Shown here one piece after another: positions 7,673 to 14,997 of a stretch of 64,000 nucleotides of DNA (position 1 is the first letter of the stretch; each line of letters opens with the position of its first letter). A program made the translations under genes and the position numbers. Origin of the DNA: an uncultured Bacteroidales bacterium (GTDB lineage Bacteria; Bacteroidota; Bacteroidia; Bacteroidales; Paludibacteraceae); assembly GCA_934667275.1 (NCBI GenBank), contig CAKULK010000012.1, positions 6,399 through 70,398 on the forward strand, given 5' to 3'. The notes under the pieces were generated by a model. The model was given only the letters and a program-made list of their open reading frames with translations, had not been told where the DNA came from and did no database searches.

Positions 7673-8161
7673 TTAGAATTTGTAGCGAACACCAAGGGTG
7701 ATACCGCTATAGAGACCCCACGCATTGAACCAGCAGTGTCCATAATCGCCGTAGTCGCCGAAGCCGACACCGATGTTGGGGCGCCAGTCAAAAGAGAGTT
7801 CCAGCGGGAACCAGAAATCGTAGCCTACGCCAATGTGACCAACCACTCCTGCGTAGCCTGCTCTTGGCCAATAGTAACCGGCACCACCGCCGACACCCAT
7901 TGCCCAATTCCATTCACCTTTGTAACTCCAAGGAATTTGGGTGTTGAACGGGTTAATCCAGTCGTAAGTGCAGGTTGCACCGATACCGGCGAAAGCAGGA
8001 ACTTCAACTGCCAAGTCAATCATATTGGCAGCACCAAGGTTGTGTTGGTACGAGAAAGAAATACCGTAACCAATGTTTGCACCGATAGCACGAGGCTGTG
8101 CAACTGCTGTCGTAACGCCGAGAACGAACATAACGGCAACCAAAAAGATACTTTTTTTCAT
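7673..8161 (-). CDS. Small outer-membrane beta-barrel protein
   Basis: The 162-residue product has a signal peptide (MKKSIFLVAVMFVLGVTTAVA, cleaved after AQ), then alternating aromatic and glycine-rich strands (GANIGYGISFSYQHNLG, GGGAGYYWPRAGYAG, GVGYDFWFPLELSFDWRPN) and a C-terminal aromatic strand (GITLGVRYKF). This is the pattern of small eight-strand outer-membrane barrels common in Bacteroidetes. The ligand or role is unknown. It has its own promoter and terminator, so it is monocistronic. Confidence 0.8.
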   Translation of the reverse strand: MKKSIFLVAVMFVLGVTTAVAQPRAIGANIGYGISFSYQHNLGAANMIDLAVEVPAFAGIGATCTYDWINPFNTQIPWSYKGEWNWAMGVGGGAGYYWPRAGYAGVVGHIGVGYDFWFPLELSFDWRPNIGVGFGDYGDYGHCWFNAWGLYSGITLGVRYKF

Positions 8162-8249
8162 AACGTTTTATTGTTAATAGATTAATTATTAAGTTCTTAA
8201 CACATACAATCACGCGTTCTTATCTTCACTTCGGACGCGAAAATCGTGA

Positions 8250-8281
8250 CAAAATTACTGCTTATTTTTGATATATGCAAG
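8250..8281 (-). promoter_or_regulatory. Promoter of the small porin gene
   Basis: On the minus strand CTTG (8278-8281), 20 bases and TAATTTTG (8250-8257) match the Bacteroidetes -33/-7 pattern. The leader to the ATG is about 80 bases. Confidence 0.65.
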
Positions 8282-8329
8282 TTGTGGGGCGTTTTTGATA
8301 ATAATTTTATACAAATGCCGCCTTTTTTC

Positions 8330-9349
8330 TTATTTCACTTCATTCACCAATTCCTTCCCATCCAAATAATCTTGCACGTTTTGCAGCGTGGTGGTCGCGA
8401 TATTGGTCAGTGCTTCACGGGTGAAAAATGCTTGGTGTGAGGTCAATAGTACGTTGTTGAAACTCAGTAATCGTGCCAGCACATCGTCTTCAATGATTGC
8501 GTCTGACACGTCTTCATAAAAATATCCGCCTTCTTCCTCATATACGTCTAATCCTGCTGAACCCACATGGCGGCTCTTCAGCCCTTCTATCAGGGCTTCT
8601 GTATCAATCAGTCCGCCACGTCCTGTGTTGATAATCATCACGCCTTCTTTCATTTTGGCTATTGCCTCAGCGTCTATCAGGTGGTGATTTTCTTTTGTCA
8701 GCGGGCAGTGCAACGATATAATATCCGATTCTCTAAGCAATTCATCTACAGATACATAGCGCAGACCGTGCGTTGCTGCAAAAGCCTCGTCTGGATATAG
8801 GTCATTACCTAAAATCTGCATACCGAATCCCTGCAGCAGTTCTATCAGTACTTTTGCAATTTTACCTGTACCGATGATGCCGATAGTTTTCCCGTACAGG
8901 TCAAAGCCCATGAGACCTTGTAGTGAGAAGTTTCCGTCTCTGGTGCGGGTGGCGGCACGTGGTAGATGCCGGTTCAGGGCGAGTATCAGCCCTAATGTGA
9001 ATTCTGCAATCGCGTGTGGAGAGTAGGCGGGAACGCGTACTACTCGTATGTCGGCGGCTTTTGCGGCTGCCAAATCCACATTATTGTATCCTGCGCAACG
9101 TAGGGCGATTAATTTCACGCCCAAGCGTCCCATTTCGGCTATCACGTCGGCTGTCAAAATATCATTCACAAAACAGCATACCGCTTCTGCGTCTTGCACC
9201 AGCATCACGTTGTCCATATTTGGGTGTGCCTTAAAATACTTGATGTCAAAGCCATAGCGTATTTCGCCTTGTTCGTTTAGTGTGGTATTGACGCAGTCAA
9301 ATGTCTGTTGATCGTACTTCTTCGTTCCGAAAAATGCAATTCGTGTCAT
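8330..9349 (-). CDS. ldhA: D-lactate dehydrogenase
   Basis: The 339-residue product from ATG 9349 begins MTRIAFFGTKKYDQQTFDCV. It follows the NAD-dependent D-2-hydroxyacid dehydrogenase fold closely along the LdhA branch: FVNDILTADVIAEM, ALRCAGYNNVDLAAAK with the substrate Arg, VRVPAYSPHAIAEFTLG, the Rossmann loop IGIIGTGKIAK, and the acid/base His in TSHQAFFT. The enzyme reduces pyruvate to D-lactate in fermentation. A longer in-frame start at 9427 is excluded because the promoter -7 box (9374-9381) lies inside it. It is divergent from the acyltransferase gene. Confidence 0.93.
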   Translation of the reverse strand: MTRIAFFGTKKYDQQTFDCVNTTLNEQGEIRYGFDIKYFKAHPNMDNVMLVQDAEAVCCFVNDILTADVIAEMGRLGVKLIALRCAGYNNVDLAAAKAADIRVVRVPAYSPHAIAEFTLGLILALNRHLPRAATRTRDGNFSLQGLMGFDLYGKTIGIIGTGKIAKVLIELLQGFGMQILGNDLYPDEAFAATHGLRYVSVDELLRESDIISLHCPLTKENHHLIDAEAIAKMKEGVMIINTGRGGLIDTEALIEGLKSRHVGSAGLDVYEEEGGYFYEDVSDAIIEDDVLARLLSFNNVLLTSHQAFFTREALTNIATTTLQNVQDYLDGKELVNEVK

Positions 9350-9373
9350 ATCCTTTTTGTTGATTGTTACGTG

Positions 9374-9405
9374 CAAAGTTACTGCTTTTTTGGCAGATGC
9401 GCAAA
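9374..9405 (-). promoter_or_regulatory. ldhA promoter
   Basis: On the minus strand TTTG (9402-9405), 20 bases and TAACTTTG (9374-9381). The leader is about 20 bases. Confidence 0.75.
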
Positions 9406-9418
9406 TTCTTTTTGCGGA

Positions 9419-9450
9419 TTTGTGCATTTGAAAAATCTGTTGTACCTTTG
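9419..9450 (+). promoter_or_regulatory. Acyltransferase promoter
   Basis: TTTG (9419-9422), 20 bases and TACCTTTG (9443-9450). It is back-to-back with the ldhA promoter; the two -33 boxes are 13 bases apart. Confidence 0.75.
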
Positions 9451-9481
9451 CAAAGTCTTCAATCTTTCAAAATCGAGTATT

Positions 9482-10150
9482 GTGAATCGTTTTGTGTTTG
9501 CCAGGATTGCCCGTTTTGTGTTGCATCTCCACTACGATGTGCATCTTTCTGGCATGGAGTGTATGCATGACGGGTGTGTGCATCTGGTTATGCCCAACCA
9601 TCCCGCTTTTATCGACCCGCTCATTCTTTTTTCCGAGTGTGGTGATGTTCCTTTGCGCCCGATGGTGGACGAGCGTTTTTTTCGTAACCCGTTGTTCCGT
9701 ATAGTTTTAGCTATGGCGGATGCCGTGCTGGTTCCCGATTTGGAGAAGACGCATGATCGTGTATATGGTGTAGAGCAGGCGCGCCGGCTCACGCAGATTG
9801 CTGTGGATGCACTCGCAGAGGGAAAGGAAATTGCCTTTTATCCTTCCGGACATGTCAAATTGGTGGACCGCGAAGTCATCGGTAATCGCCGCCTTGCGTA
9901 TGAAGTATGTCGGCAACTTCCTGATAATGTTGAGGTTGTACTTGTGAATACACGTGGTTTGGAGCAAAGTTATTGGAGCAAGTTGCGTCCTAAAAATGTT
10001 TGTTTGCGTCGTCGGGTGGATATGCATTTTGGGGTGATGACCGGCCAAGTGCGTGAATGGGCTGCCACTTGCGACCGTCGCACATTTAATGCCCATCTTG
10101 AGGATTGGTATAATGGCGTTTTTGAGGATGGAAAATGCGCTAATCCTTGA
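9482..10150 (+). CDS. PlsC-like lysophospholipid acyltransferase
   Basis: The 222-residue product from a GTG at 9482 starts VNRFVFARIARFVLHLHYDV. The longer frame from 9308 would cross the promoter at 9419-9450, so GTG 9482 is the likely start. The LPLAT motif I is MPNHPAFIDPLIL (H-x4-D), motif II lies around VPDLEKTHDRVYG, and the region equivalent to the PEG(T/S) motif reads AFYPSGH. Such enzymes transfer acyl chains to glycerol phosphate or other lysolipids at the inner membrane face. The exact acceptor is not evident. Related domains in this phylum also occur fused to acyl-ACP ligases. Confidence 0.8.
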   Translation: MNRFVFARIARFVLHLHYDVHLSGMECMHDGCVHLVMPNHPAFIDPLILFSECGDVPLRPMVDERFFRNPLFRIVLAMADAVLVPDLEKTHDRVYGVEQARRLTQIAVDALAEGKEIAFYPSGHVKLVDREVIGNRRLAYEVCRQLPDNVEVVLVNTRGLEQSYWSKLRPKNVCLRRRVDMHFGVMTGQVREWAATCDRRTFNAHLEDWYNGVFEDGKCANP

Positions 10151-10186
10151 AGAAAATGCCTTTTTTGCAAGAAAATGCAACTCTTA

Positions 10187-10218
10187 TTTGCACACTTCAT
10201 AAAAAAGTAGTACTTTTG
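10187..10218 (+). promoter_or_regulatory. Promoter of rplM-rpsI
   Basis: TTTG (10187-10190), 20 bases and TACTTTTG (10211-10218), a near-perfect Bacteroidetes promoter. Confidence 0.85.
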
Positions 10219-10221
10219 CAC

Positions 10222-10339
10222 GCTTTTTCGGGATAAACCGAAAAGGGTAAATAAATTTAACTAACAACCGTTATGCTGGGCAGTTGGGCTCGCAGAGCCT
10301 GTAAAGTCGTCTGTCGGCATAGCCAAAACAAACAAACTA
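10222..10339 (+). ncRNA. L13-type ribosomal-protein leader (Bacteroidia)
   Basis: The ~110-base leader between promoter and rplM is structured. A 5' hairpin (CTTTTTCGG with CCGAAAAG, 10223-10245) is followed by a domain closed by TATGC/GCATA (about 10272-10316) that contains GGCTC/GAGCC. This position, length and shape match the autoregulatory L13 leader described for Bacteroidia, to which free L13 is thought to bind and repress the operon. A covariance-model match was not run. Confidence 0.65.
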
Positions 10340-10795
10340 ATGGATACGTTAAGTTACAAGACTGTATCAGCAAACAAGGCAACCGCTCAGAAAGAGTGGG
10401 TTGTGATTGATGCTGAAGGCCAAGTTCTTGGCCGTATGTGCTCGAAGATTGCCAAAATCCTTCGCGGCAAGTACAAACCTAACTACACTCCCAACGTGGA
10501 TTGTGGCGACAATGTCATCATTATCAATGCTGACAAAGTGCAACTCACTGGCAACAAATGGAACGACCGCATCTATATCCGCTACACGGGTTTCCCTGGC
10601 GGTCAGCGCGAGATGACGCCCGCACAACTGCTGGCTAAAGGTGCAGATCACCTTATTATTAAGGTTGTTAAGGGTATGCTCCCCAAGAACCGTCTTGGCC
10701 GCAAACTCATCGACAACCTCTACGTCTTCGCAGGTGCTGAGCACAACATGCAGGCACAGCAACCCAAACAACTTGACATCAACACACTTAAATAA
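10340..10795 (+). CDS. rplM: 50S ribosomal protein L13
   Basis: The 151-residue product (MDTLSYKTVSANKATAQKEW) shows the L13 signatures VVIDAEGQVLGRMCSKIAKI, IYIRYTGFPGGQRE and MLPKNRLGRKLIDNLYVF. It is an early-assembling large-subunit protein that binds 23S rRNA. It is first in the operon with rpsI, which starts 8 bases downstream, behind a long structured leader that suggests autoregulation. Confidence 0.98.
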   Translation: MDTLSYKTVSANKATAQKEWVVIDAEGQVLGRMCSKIAKILRGKYKPNYTPNVDCGDNVIIINADKVQLTGNKWNDRIYIRYTGFPGGQREMTPAQLLAKGADHLIIKVVKGMLPKNRLGRKLIDNLYVFAGAEHNMQAQQPKQLDINTLK

Positions 10796-10803
10796 TTGGA
10801 GAT

Positions 10804-11190
10804 ATGGAAATGATTAATGCATTAGGTCGTCGTAAAGCAGCAGTTGCTCGCGTTTATGCACAAGAAGGTACCGGCAAAATCACTGTCAACGGTCGTGATT
10901 TGGAGGTTTACTTCCCGAGTCCTATCCTCCAATACATTGTTAAGCAGCCGCTTAACAAACTGGGTGTGGCTGAGAAGTATGATATCAAGGTGAACCTTGA
11001 CGGTGGCGGTTTCAAGGGGCAGGCAGAGGCGCTGCGTCTGGCTATCGCACGTGCGTTGGTGAAGATGAACCCCGAAGACAAGGCTGCTCTCAAGGCTGAA
11101 GGCTTCATGACCCGTGACGCCCGTGAGGTTGAGCGTAAGAAACCCGGTCAGCCCAAGGCTCGCAAGCACTTCCAGTTCAGTAAACGTTAA
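10804..11190 (+). CDS. rpsI: 30S ribosomal protein S9
   Basis: The 128-residue product (MEMINALGRRKAAVARVYAQ) has the S9 fold signatures and ends with the basic tail KARKHFQFSKR that reaches the P-site tRNA. Its length is normal. It is co-transcribed with rplM; rpsB and tsf follow on the same strand and may be read through. Confidence 0.98.
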   Translation: MEMINALGRRKAAVARVYAQEGTGKITVNGRDLEVYFPSPILQYIVKQPLNKLGVAEKYDIKVNLDGGGFKGQAEALRLAIARALVKMNPEDKAALKAEGFMTRDAREVERKKPGQPKARKHFQFSKR

Positions 11191-11320
11191 TCCAAACGGT
11201 GGAGACTCCGCGCCCGGAAAAGGGTGCGGATTACTCTGCTGTTCTTCTCTCCCGCGTTTCTCTGCGGCTTGAGGGAGGTACGGACAAATTATATCAAATA
11301 ATTCAAACTAATCAAACAAA
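11191..11320 (+). promoter_or_regulatory. Structured spacer before rpsB
   Basis: This 130-base spacer holds the hairpin CCGCGCCC/GGGTGCGG (11208-11229) and a second stem CCGC/GCGG (11252-11267) inside a larger CTCCC/GAGGG pairing. There is no T-tract or clear promoter. It could be an rpsB autoregulatory leader (S2 represses its own mRNA in other bacteria), but no defined family was recognised. Confidence 0.35.
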
Positions 11321-12163
11321 ATGAGAACAAATTTTGATCAACTCCTTGAGGCTGGCTGCCATTTCGGTCACCTCAAACGCAAGTGGAATCCTGCTATGGC
11401 TCCTTATATATATATGGAGCGCAACGGTATCCACATCATCGACCTCAACAAGACCGCCATCAAGATTGATGAGGCTGCCGAGGCACTGAAGGCTATCGCC
11501 AAGTCGGGTCGCAAAATCCTCTTCGTTTCCACCAAGAAACAAGGTCAGGAAGTGGTTGCCCTCAAGGCTCAAGAGGTGGGTATGCCTTACATCACCGAGC
11601 GTTGGGCAGGCGGTATGCTCACCAACTTCCCCACTATCCGCAAGGCTGTGAAGAAGATGACCACCATTGACAAGATGATGACCGACGGCACTTTCGACAA
11701 CATCTCCAAGCGTGAGAAACTGCAAATCACCCGTCAGCGCGAGAAACTGGAGAAGAACCTCGGCTCTATTGCCGACCTTACCCGTCTCCCGAGCGCACTC
11801 TTCGTAGTGGACGTTATGAAAGAGCACATCGCTGTGGCTGAGGCTAACCGTCTGGGTATCCCTGTTTTCGGTATCGTGGACACCAACTCCGACCCGAATC
11901 CTATTGACTACGTTATCCCCGCCAACGACGATGCCACCAAGTCTATCGAGGTGATTCTCAACGCCGTATGCGACGCTATCAAGGAAGGTCTTGAGGAGCG
12001 TAAGGTAGAGAAGGCTGACGAAGAGGCTGCTCAGGCACAGGCTGCAGAAGAGGCTCCCCAACCCAAAGAGCGTCGCCAGCGCGTGCGCAAGGCTGCTCCC
12101 AAGGCTGATGCCGAGAAGGTAGCCGCTACCGAGGCGCCTGCTGAAGAGGCTAAGGCTGAGTAA
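11321..12163 (+). CDS. rpsB: 30S ribosomal protein S2
   Basis: The 280-residue product (MRTNFDQLLEAGCHFGHLKR) shows S2 signatures KWNPAMAPYIYMERNGIHII, VGMPYITERWAGGMLTNF and VDTNSDPNPIDYVIPANDDA. The last ~45 residues are an Ala/Glu/Lys-rich, probably disordered extension (AQAQAAEEAPQPKERRQR and on). tsf follows after 92 bases, the usual rpsB-tsf pairing. Confidence 0.98.
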   Translation: MRTNFDQLLEAGCHFGHLKRKWNPAMAPYIYMERNGIHIIDLNKTAIKIDEAAEALKAIAKSGRKILFVSTKKQGQEVVALKAQEVGMPYITERWAGGMLTNFPTIRKAVKKMTTIDKMMTDGTFDNISKREKLQITRQREKLEKNLGSIADLTRLPSALFVVDVMKEHIAVAEANRLGIPVFGIVDTNSDPNPIDYVIPANDDATKSIEVILNAVCDAIKEGLEERKVEKADEEAAQAQAAEEAPQPKERRQRVRKAAPKADAEKVAATEAPAEEAKAE

Positions 12164-12255
12164 CATTCGTACAGAATACAACAATCGGGTGCCGGTTCGC
12201 TGGCATCCGACTATGCAAAAATCGTACATCGTAAATAACTAAATCGTAAATAATT

Positions 12256-13248
12256 ATGGCTGTTACATTAGCAGATATCAAAAAACTGCGTGACCTTACG
12301 GGCGCAGGTATGATGGATGTCAAGAAAGCCCTCGAAGAGGCCAACGGCGACTTCGAGATTGCTCGCGACCTCCTTCGCAAACGTGGTCAGGCTATTGCTG
12401 CCAAGCGTAGCGACCGCGAGGCTTCCGAGGGTTGTGTCCTCGGGCGTGCCGAGAACGGCTACGGCGCTATCGTGGCTGTGAAGTGCGAGACCGACTTCGT
12501 GGCTAAGAACGCTGACTTCGTGGCTATGGTCAAACTCATCCTCGACATCGCTATGGACCAACGTCCTGCCAACCTCGAGGCGCTCAAGAACACCGTTGTG
12601 GACGGCAAACTGACTGTGGCTGACCTCGTTACGGAGCGTTCCGGCGTTACGGGCGAGAAGATGGAACTCTCCGACTATGTCTTCCTCGCTGCCCCAAAAG
12701 TGGACGCTTACAACCACCTCGGCAACAAACTGTCTGCCCTCGTGGGCGCTGACTCGGCTGACGCTGACCAGACCACCGTTCACGGCATCTCCATGCAGGT
12801 CGCTTCCATGGCTCCTATCGCCCTCGATGCTGACCATGTGGCACAAGAGGTGAAAGACCACGAACTTGCAGTGGCTATCGACAAGACCAAGCAGGACGAG
12901 ATTGCCAAGGCTGTGGAGAACGCTCTCCGCAAGGCAGGCATCAACCCCGCACACGCTGACAGCGAAGAGCACATCGAGTCCAACACCGCCAAGGGCTGGC
13001 TCACACCCGAGCAGGCACAGCAGGCACGCGACATACGCGCCACCGTTCCCGCAGAGGCTGAGGCTCAACTCAATATGAAGAAGATTGAGATGATTGCGCA
13101 AGGTCGTCTTGGCAAGTTCCTCAAGGAGAGCACGCTCGTTGAGCAGGCTTACATCATGAGCGAGTCAAAAGAACTCGTCAAGGATGTCCTCAAGAAGAAC
13201 AACGTCACCATCACCGACTTCAAGCGCATCACCCTCAACGAGGAGTAA
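12256..13248 (+). CDS. tsf: Translation elongation factor Ts
   Basis: The 330-residue product (MAVTLADIKKLRDLTGAGMM) has the N-terminal UBA-like domain LRDLTGAGMMDVKKALEEAN and the Tsf signature KCETDFVAKNADFV that contacts EF-Tu. It is the nucleotide-exchange factor of EF-Tu. Its length fits Bacteroidetes EF-Ts. The spacer to rpsB contains AAATCGTA-type repeats just before the ATG. A terminator follows the gene. Confidence 0.98.
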   Translation: MAVTLADIKKLRDLTGAGMMDVKKALEEANGDFEIARDLLRKRGQAIAAKRSDREASEGCVLGRAENGYGAIVAVKCETDFVAKNADFVAMVKLILDIAMDQRPANLEALKNTVVDGKLTVADLVTERSGVTGEKMELSDYVFLAAPKVDAYNHLGNKLSALVGADSADADQTTVHGISMQVASMAPIALDADHVAQEVKDHELAVAIDKTKQDEIAKAVENALRKAGINPAHADSEEHIESNTAKGWLTPEQAQQARDIRATVPAEAEAQLNMKKIEMIAQGRLGKFLKESTLVEQAYIMSESKELVKDVLKKNNVTITDFKRITLNEE

Positions 13249-13264
13249 TCCGCTATACCGAATG

Positions 13265-13300
13265 AGGCTGTCCGATATACCATTGGGCAGCCTTATTTTG
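13265..13300 (+). terminator. Terminator of the rpsB-tsf unit
   Basis: AGGCTGTCC (13265-13273) pairs with GGGCAGCCT (13285-13293), followed by TATTTTG, 16 bases after the tsf stop. Confidence 0.7.
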
Positions 13301-13708
13301 TTTAATCCCATGCGGTCTCGTTGTTGACCCGCGATAGACCCGCGACCGACTCCCGATAGCCCCGCGACATATCTCCTCCCGCCCATACTCTGTTTTTTAA
13401 TGGTTCTGCATGGGCTTTTATGGAGAGCAAAAGGGCTTCCGATGGGGCTATATGAAGATATTGGAGGGTTGTTGGATAGTTGTTGGACGTTTTTGACCCC
13501 AAGAACAATGTCCACCCTCTCAATGAATGGTCAATTACATGTTCCATTATTTTAACATTCCCTTCGTGTTGTCCTCGTATCCCCCTCGTGTAATCGCCCT
13601 TTCAAGCGGCAACCATTCAGCAAGGGATACGCAATGGATGCGCAAGGGATAGGCTACCCTTGCCGACCCCGAATAATACATTCACTTAATTTAATAAACA
13701 ACGATATT
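13301..13708. repeat. Intergenic region filled with four 11-bp repeat arrays
   Basis: No gene was seen. Four separate tandem arrays share an 11-bp period: 13326-13369 (GACCCGCGATA type, 4 units), 13457-13489 (GTTGTTGGATA type, 3 units), 13561-13593 (TCCTCGTATCC type, 3 units) and 13620-13652 (GCAAGGGATAC type, 3 units). Most units contain GAT (or its complement) at a constant position. The next gene starts at 13709. Confidence 0.8.
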
Positions 13709-14932
13709 ATGTCCCAAACCAACACGGCTGCAAAGCCAAAGAAGCGTCTCCTCTCGTTGGACGTTTTGCGTGGTATCACCATCGCAGGGATGATTCTTGT
13801 CAACAACCCGGGCACGTGGTCGCATATTTATGCCCCGCTGCGACATGCGGCATGGAACGGCTGTACCCCTACCGACCTCGTCTTTCCCTTTTTCGTATTC
13901 TGTATGGGAATCGCGATGTACATCTCGTATGGGAAGTTCAACTACGAACTCAACCTCAAGACATTCTCCAAACTCCTCACCCGCGGTCTGCTGATTATCC
14001 TCATCGGATGGGCGCTCAGTTGGTATGGAATGTTCATGCGTCAAATCACGACCGACCACACTTTCGCCTACGCAATCTGGTTCTATCCTATTGAACACCT
14101 GCGTTTTCTCGGCGTGTTCCCGCGTTTGGGACTTATCACAATCTTCGGCACCCTGCTCATGCTGACGTGCAAACCCCGCAACTGCCTGTGGGTATCGCTC
14201 GGGCTGCTCGTCGTCTATTGTATCCTGCAGAGTGTGACCAACAGTTTTGAACTCAACGAAGCCAACATGGAGTCCGTCGTGGACCTTCTCGTATTGGGCG
14301 ACAACCATATCTACCACCTCGGCGGCATTCCTTTCGACCCCGAAGGCATCCTCTCCACCATCCCTGCCGTGGCGCACGCGCTCATCGGCGTATGGGTCGG
14401 ACGGCTCATCATGCACTGCCACGACAACTGGGACAAGGTCACCCGCGTCCTCCTCGCAGGGGCTGTCATGCTCCTTTTCGGCTTCTGCCTTGACTACGCG
14501 TATCCCATCAACAAGAGCATGTGGTCGGCATCGTATGTCTTTGTAACCTGCGGACTTGCTTCTCTGCTGCTTGGTATCTTGATTTGGATTCTCGATATAC
14601 GTCTCCCCGAACTCAATTCCGTAGAGCCTGCCACACGCTTGCAACGCTTCCAACACGGCTTTGCGAACCGCTGGTACAAGTTCTTCGAGTGTTTTGGCGT
14701 AAACCCGCTCTTCATATTCTGTTTGAGTGCCATCTTCGTGAACACGATGAACAATATCCGTTTCACGTTCCGCGACGAGGTGTACAATGTCTGGAGTTTC
14801 TGGTACAAGGTATGTATGCAACCCCTTTTCGGTGACACGGGCGGTTCGCTGGCATCAGCCCTCAGCCTCATCCTTGTCCTGTGGCTTATCGCCCATATCC
14901 TCTACCGCAAGAAGATATACATCAAGTTGTAA
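13709..14932 (+). CDS. DUF5009 / NagX-like membrane acyltransferase
   Basis: The 407-residue product from ATG 13709 begins MSQTNTAAKPKKRLLSLDVL. The first membrane segment carries the signature RLLSLDVLRGITIAGMILVN, followed by HAAWNGCTPTDLVFPFFVFC. This is the pattern of the heparan-alpha-glucosaminide N-acetyltransferase-like family (DUF5009/YeiB-related), here with about ten hydrophobic helices. Such proteins transfer acetyl groups across the membrane to glycans. The longer frame from 13634 lies in repeat sequence and is not used. Confidence 0.85.
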   Translation: MSQTNTAAKPKKRLLSLDVLRGITIAGMILVNNPGTWSHIYAPLRHAAWNGCTPTDLVFPFFVFCMGIAMYISYGKFNYELNLKTFSKLLTRGLLIILIGWALSWYGMFMRQITTDHTFAYAIWFYPIEHLRFLGVFPRLGLITIFGTLLMLTCKPRNCLWVSLGLLVVYCILQSVTNSFELNEANMESVVDLLVLGDNHIYHLGGIPFDPEGILSTIPAVAHALIGVWVGRLIMHCHDNWDKVTRVLLAGAVMLLFGFCLDYAYPINKSMWSASYVFVTCGLASLLLGILIWILDIRLPELNSVEPATRLQRFQHGFANRWYKFFECFGVNPLFIFCLSAIFVNTMNNIRFTFRDEVYNVWSFWYKVCMQPLFGDTGGSLASALSLILVLWLIAHILYRKKIYIKL

Positions 14933-14997
14933 TCCATAATAGGTAAACACCAGATAATCACCACACTACGCAACATTCCATTCCACATACACCCGAT

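Noticed and set aside
9308..9481. N-terminal extension of the acyltransferase
   Set aside because: The promoter at 9419-9450 lies inside this stretch and the GTG at 9482 gives a normal start to the family.
13326..13652. Possible CRISPR-like or mini-CRISPR array
   Set aside because: Units are 11 bp and contiguous with no spacers, and no cas gene is present.
11312..14821. Long antisense frames opposite rpsB, tsf and the membrane acyltransferase gene
   Set aside because: They mirror GC-rich codon bias of the real genes, have no start context or promoter, and their products are low-complexity with no family pattern.
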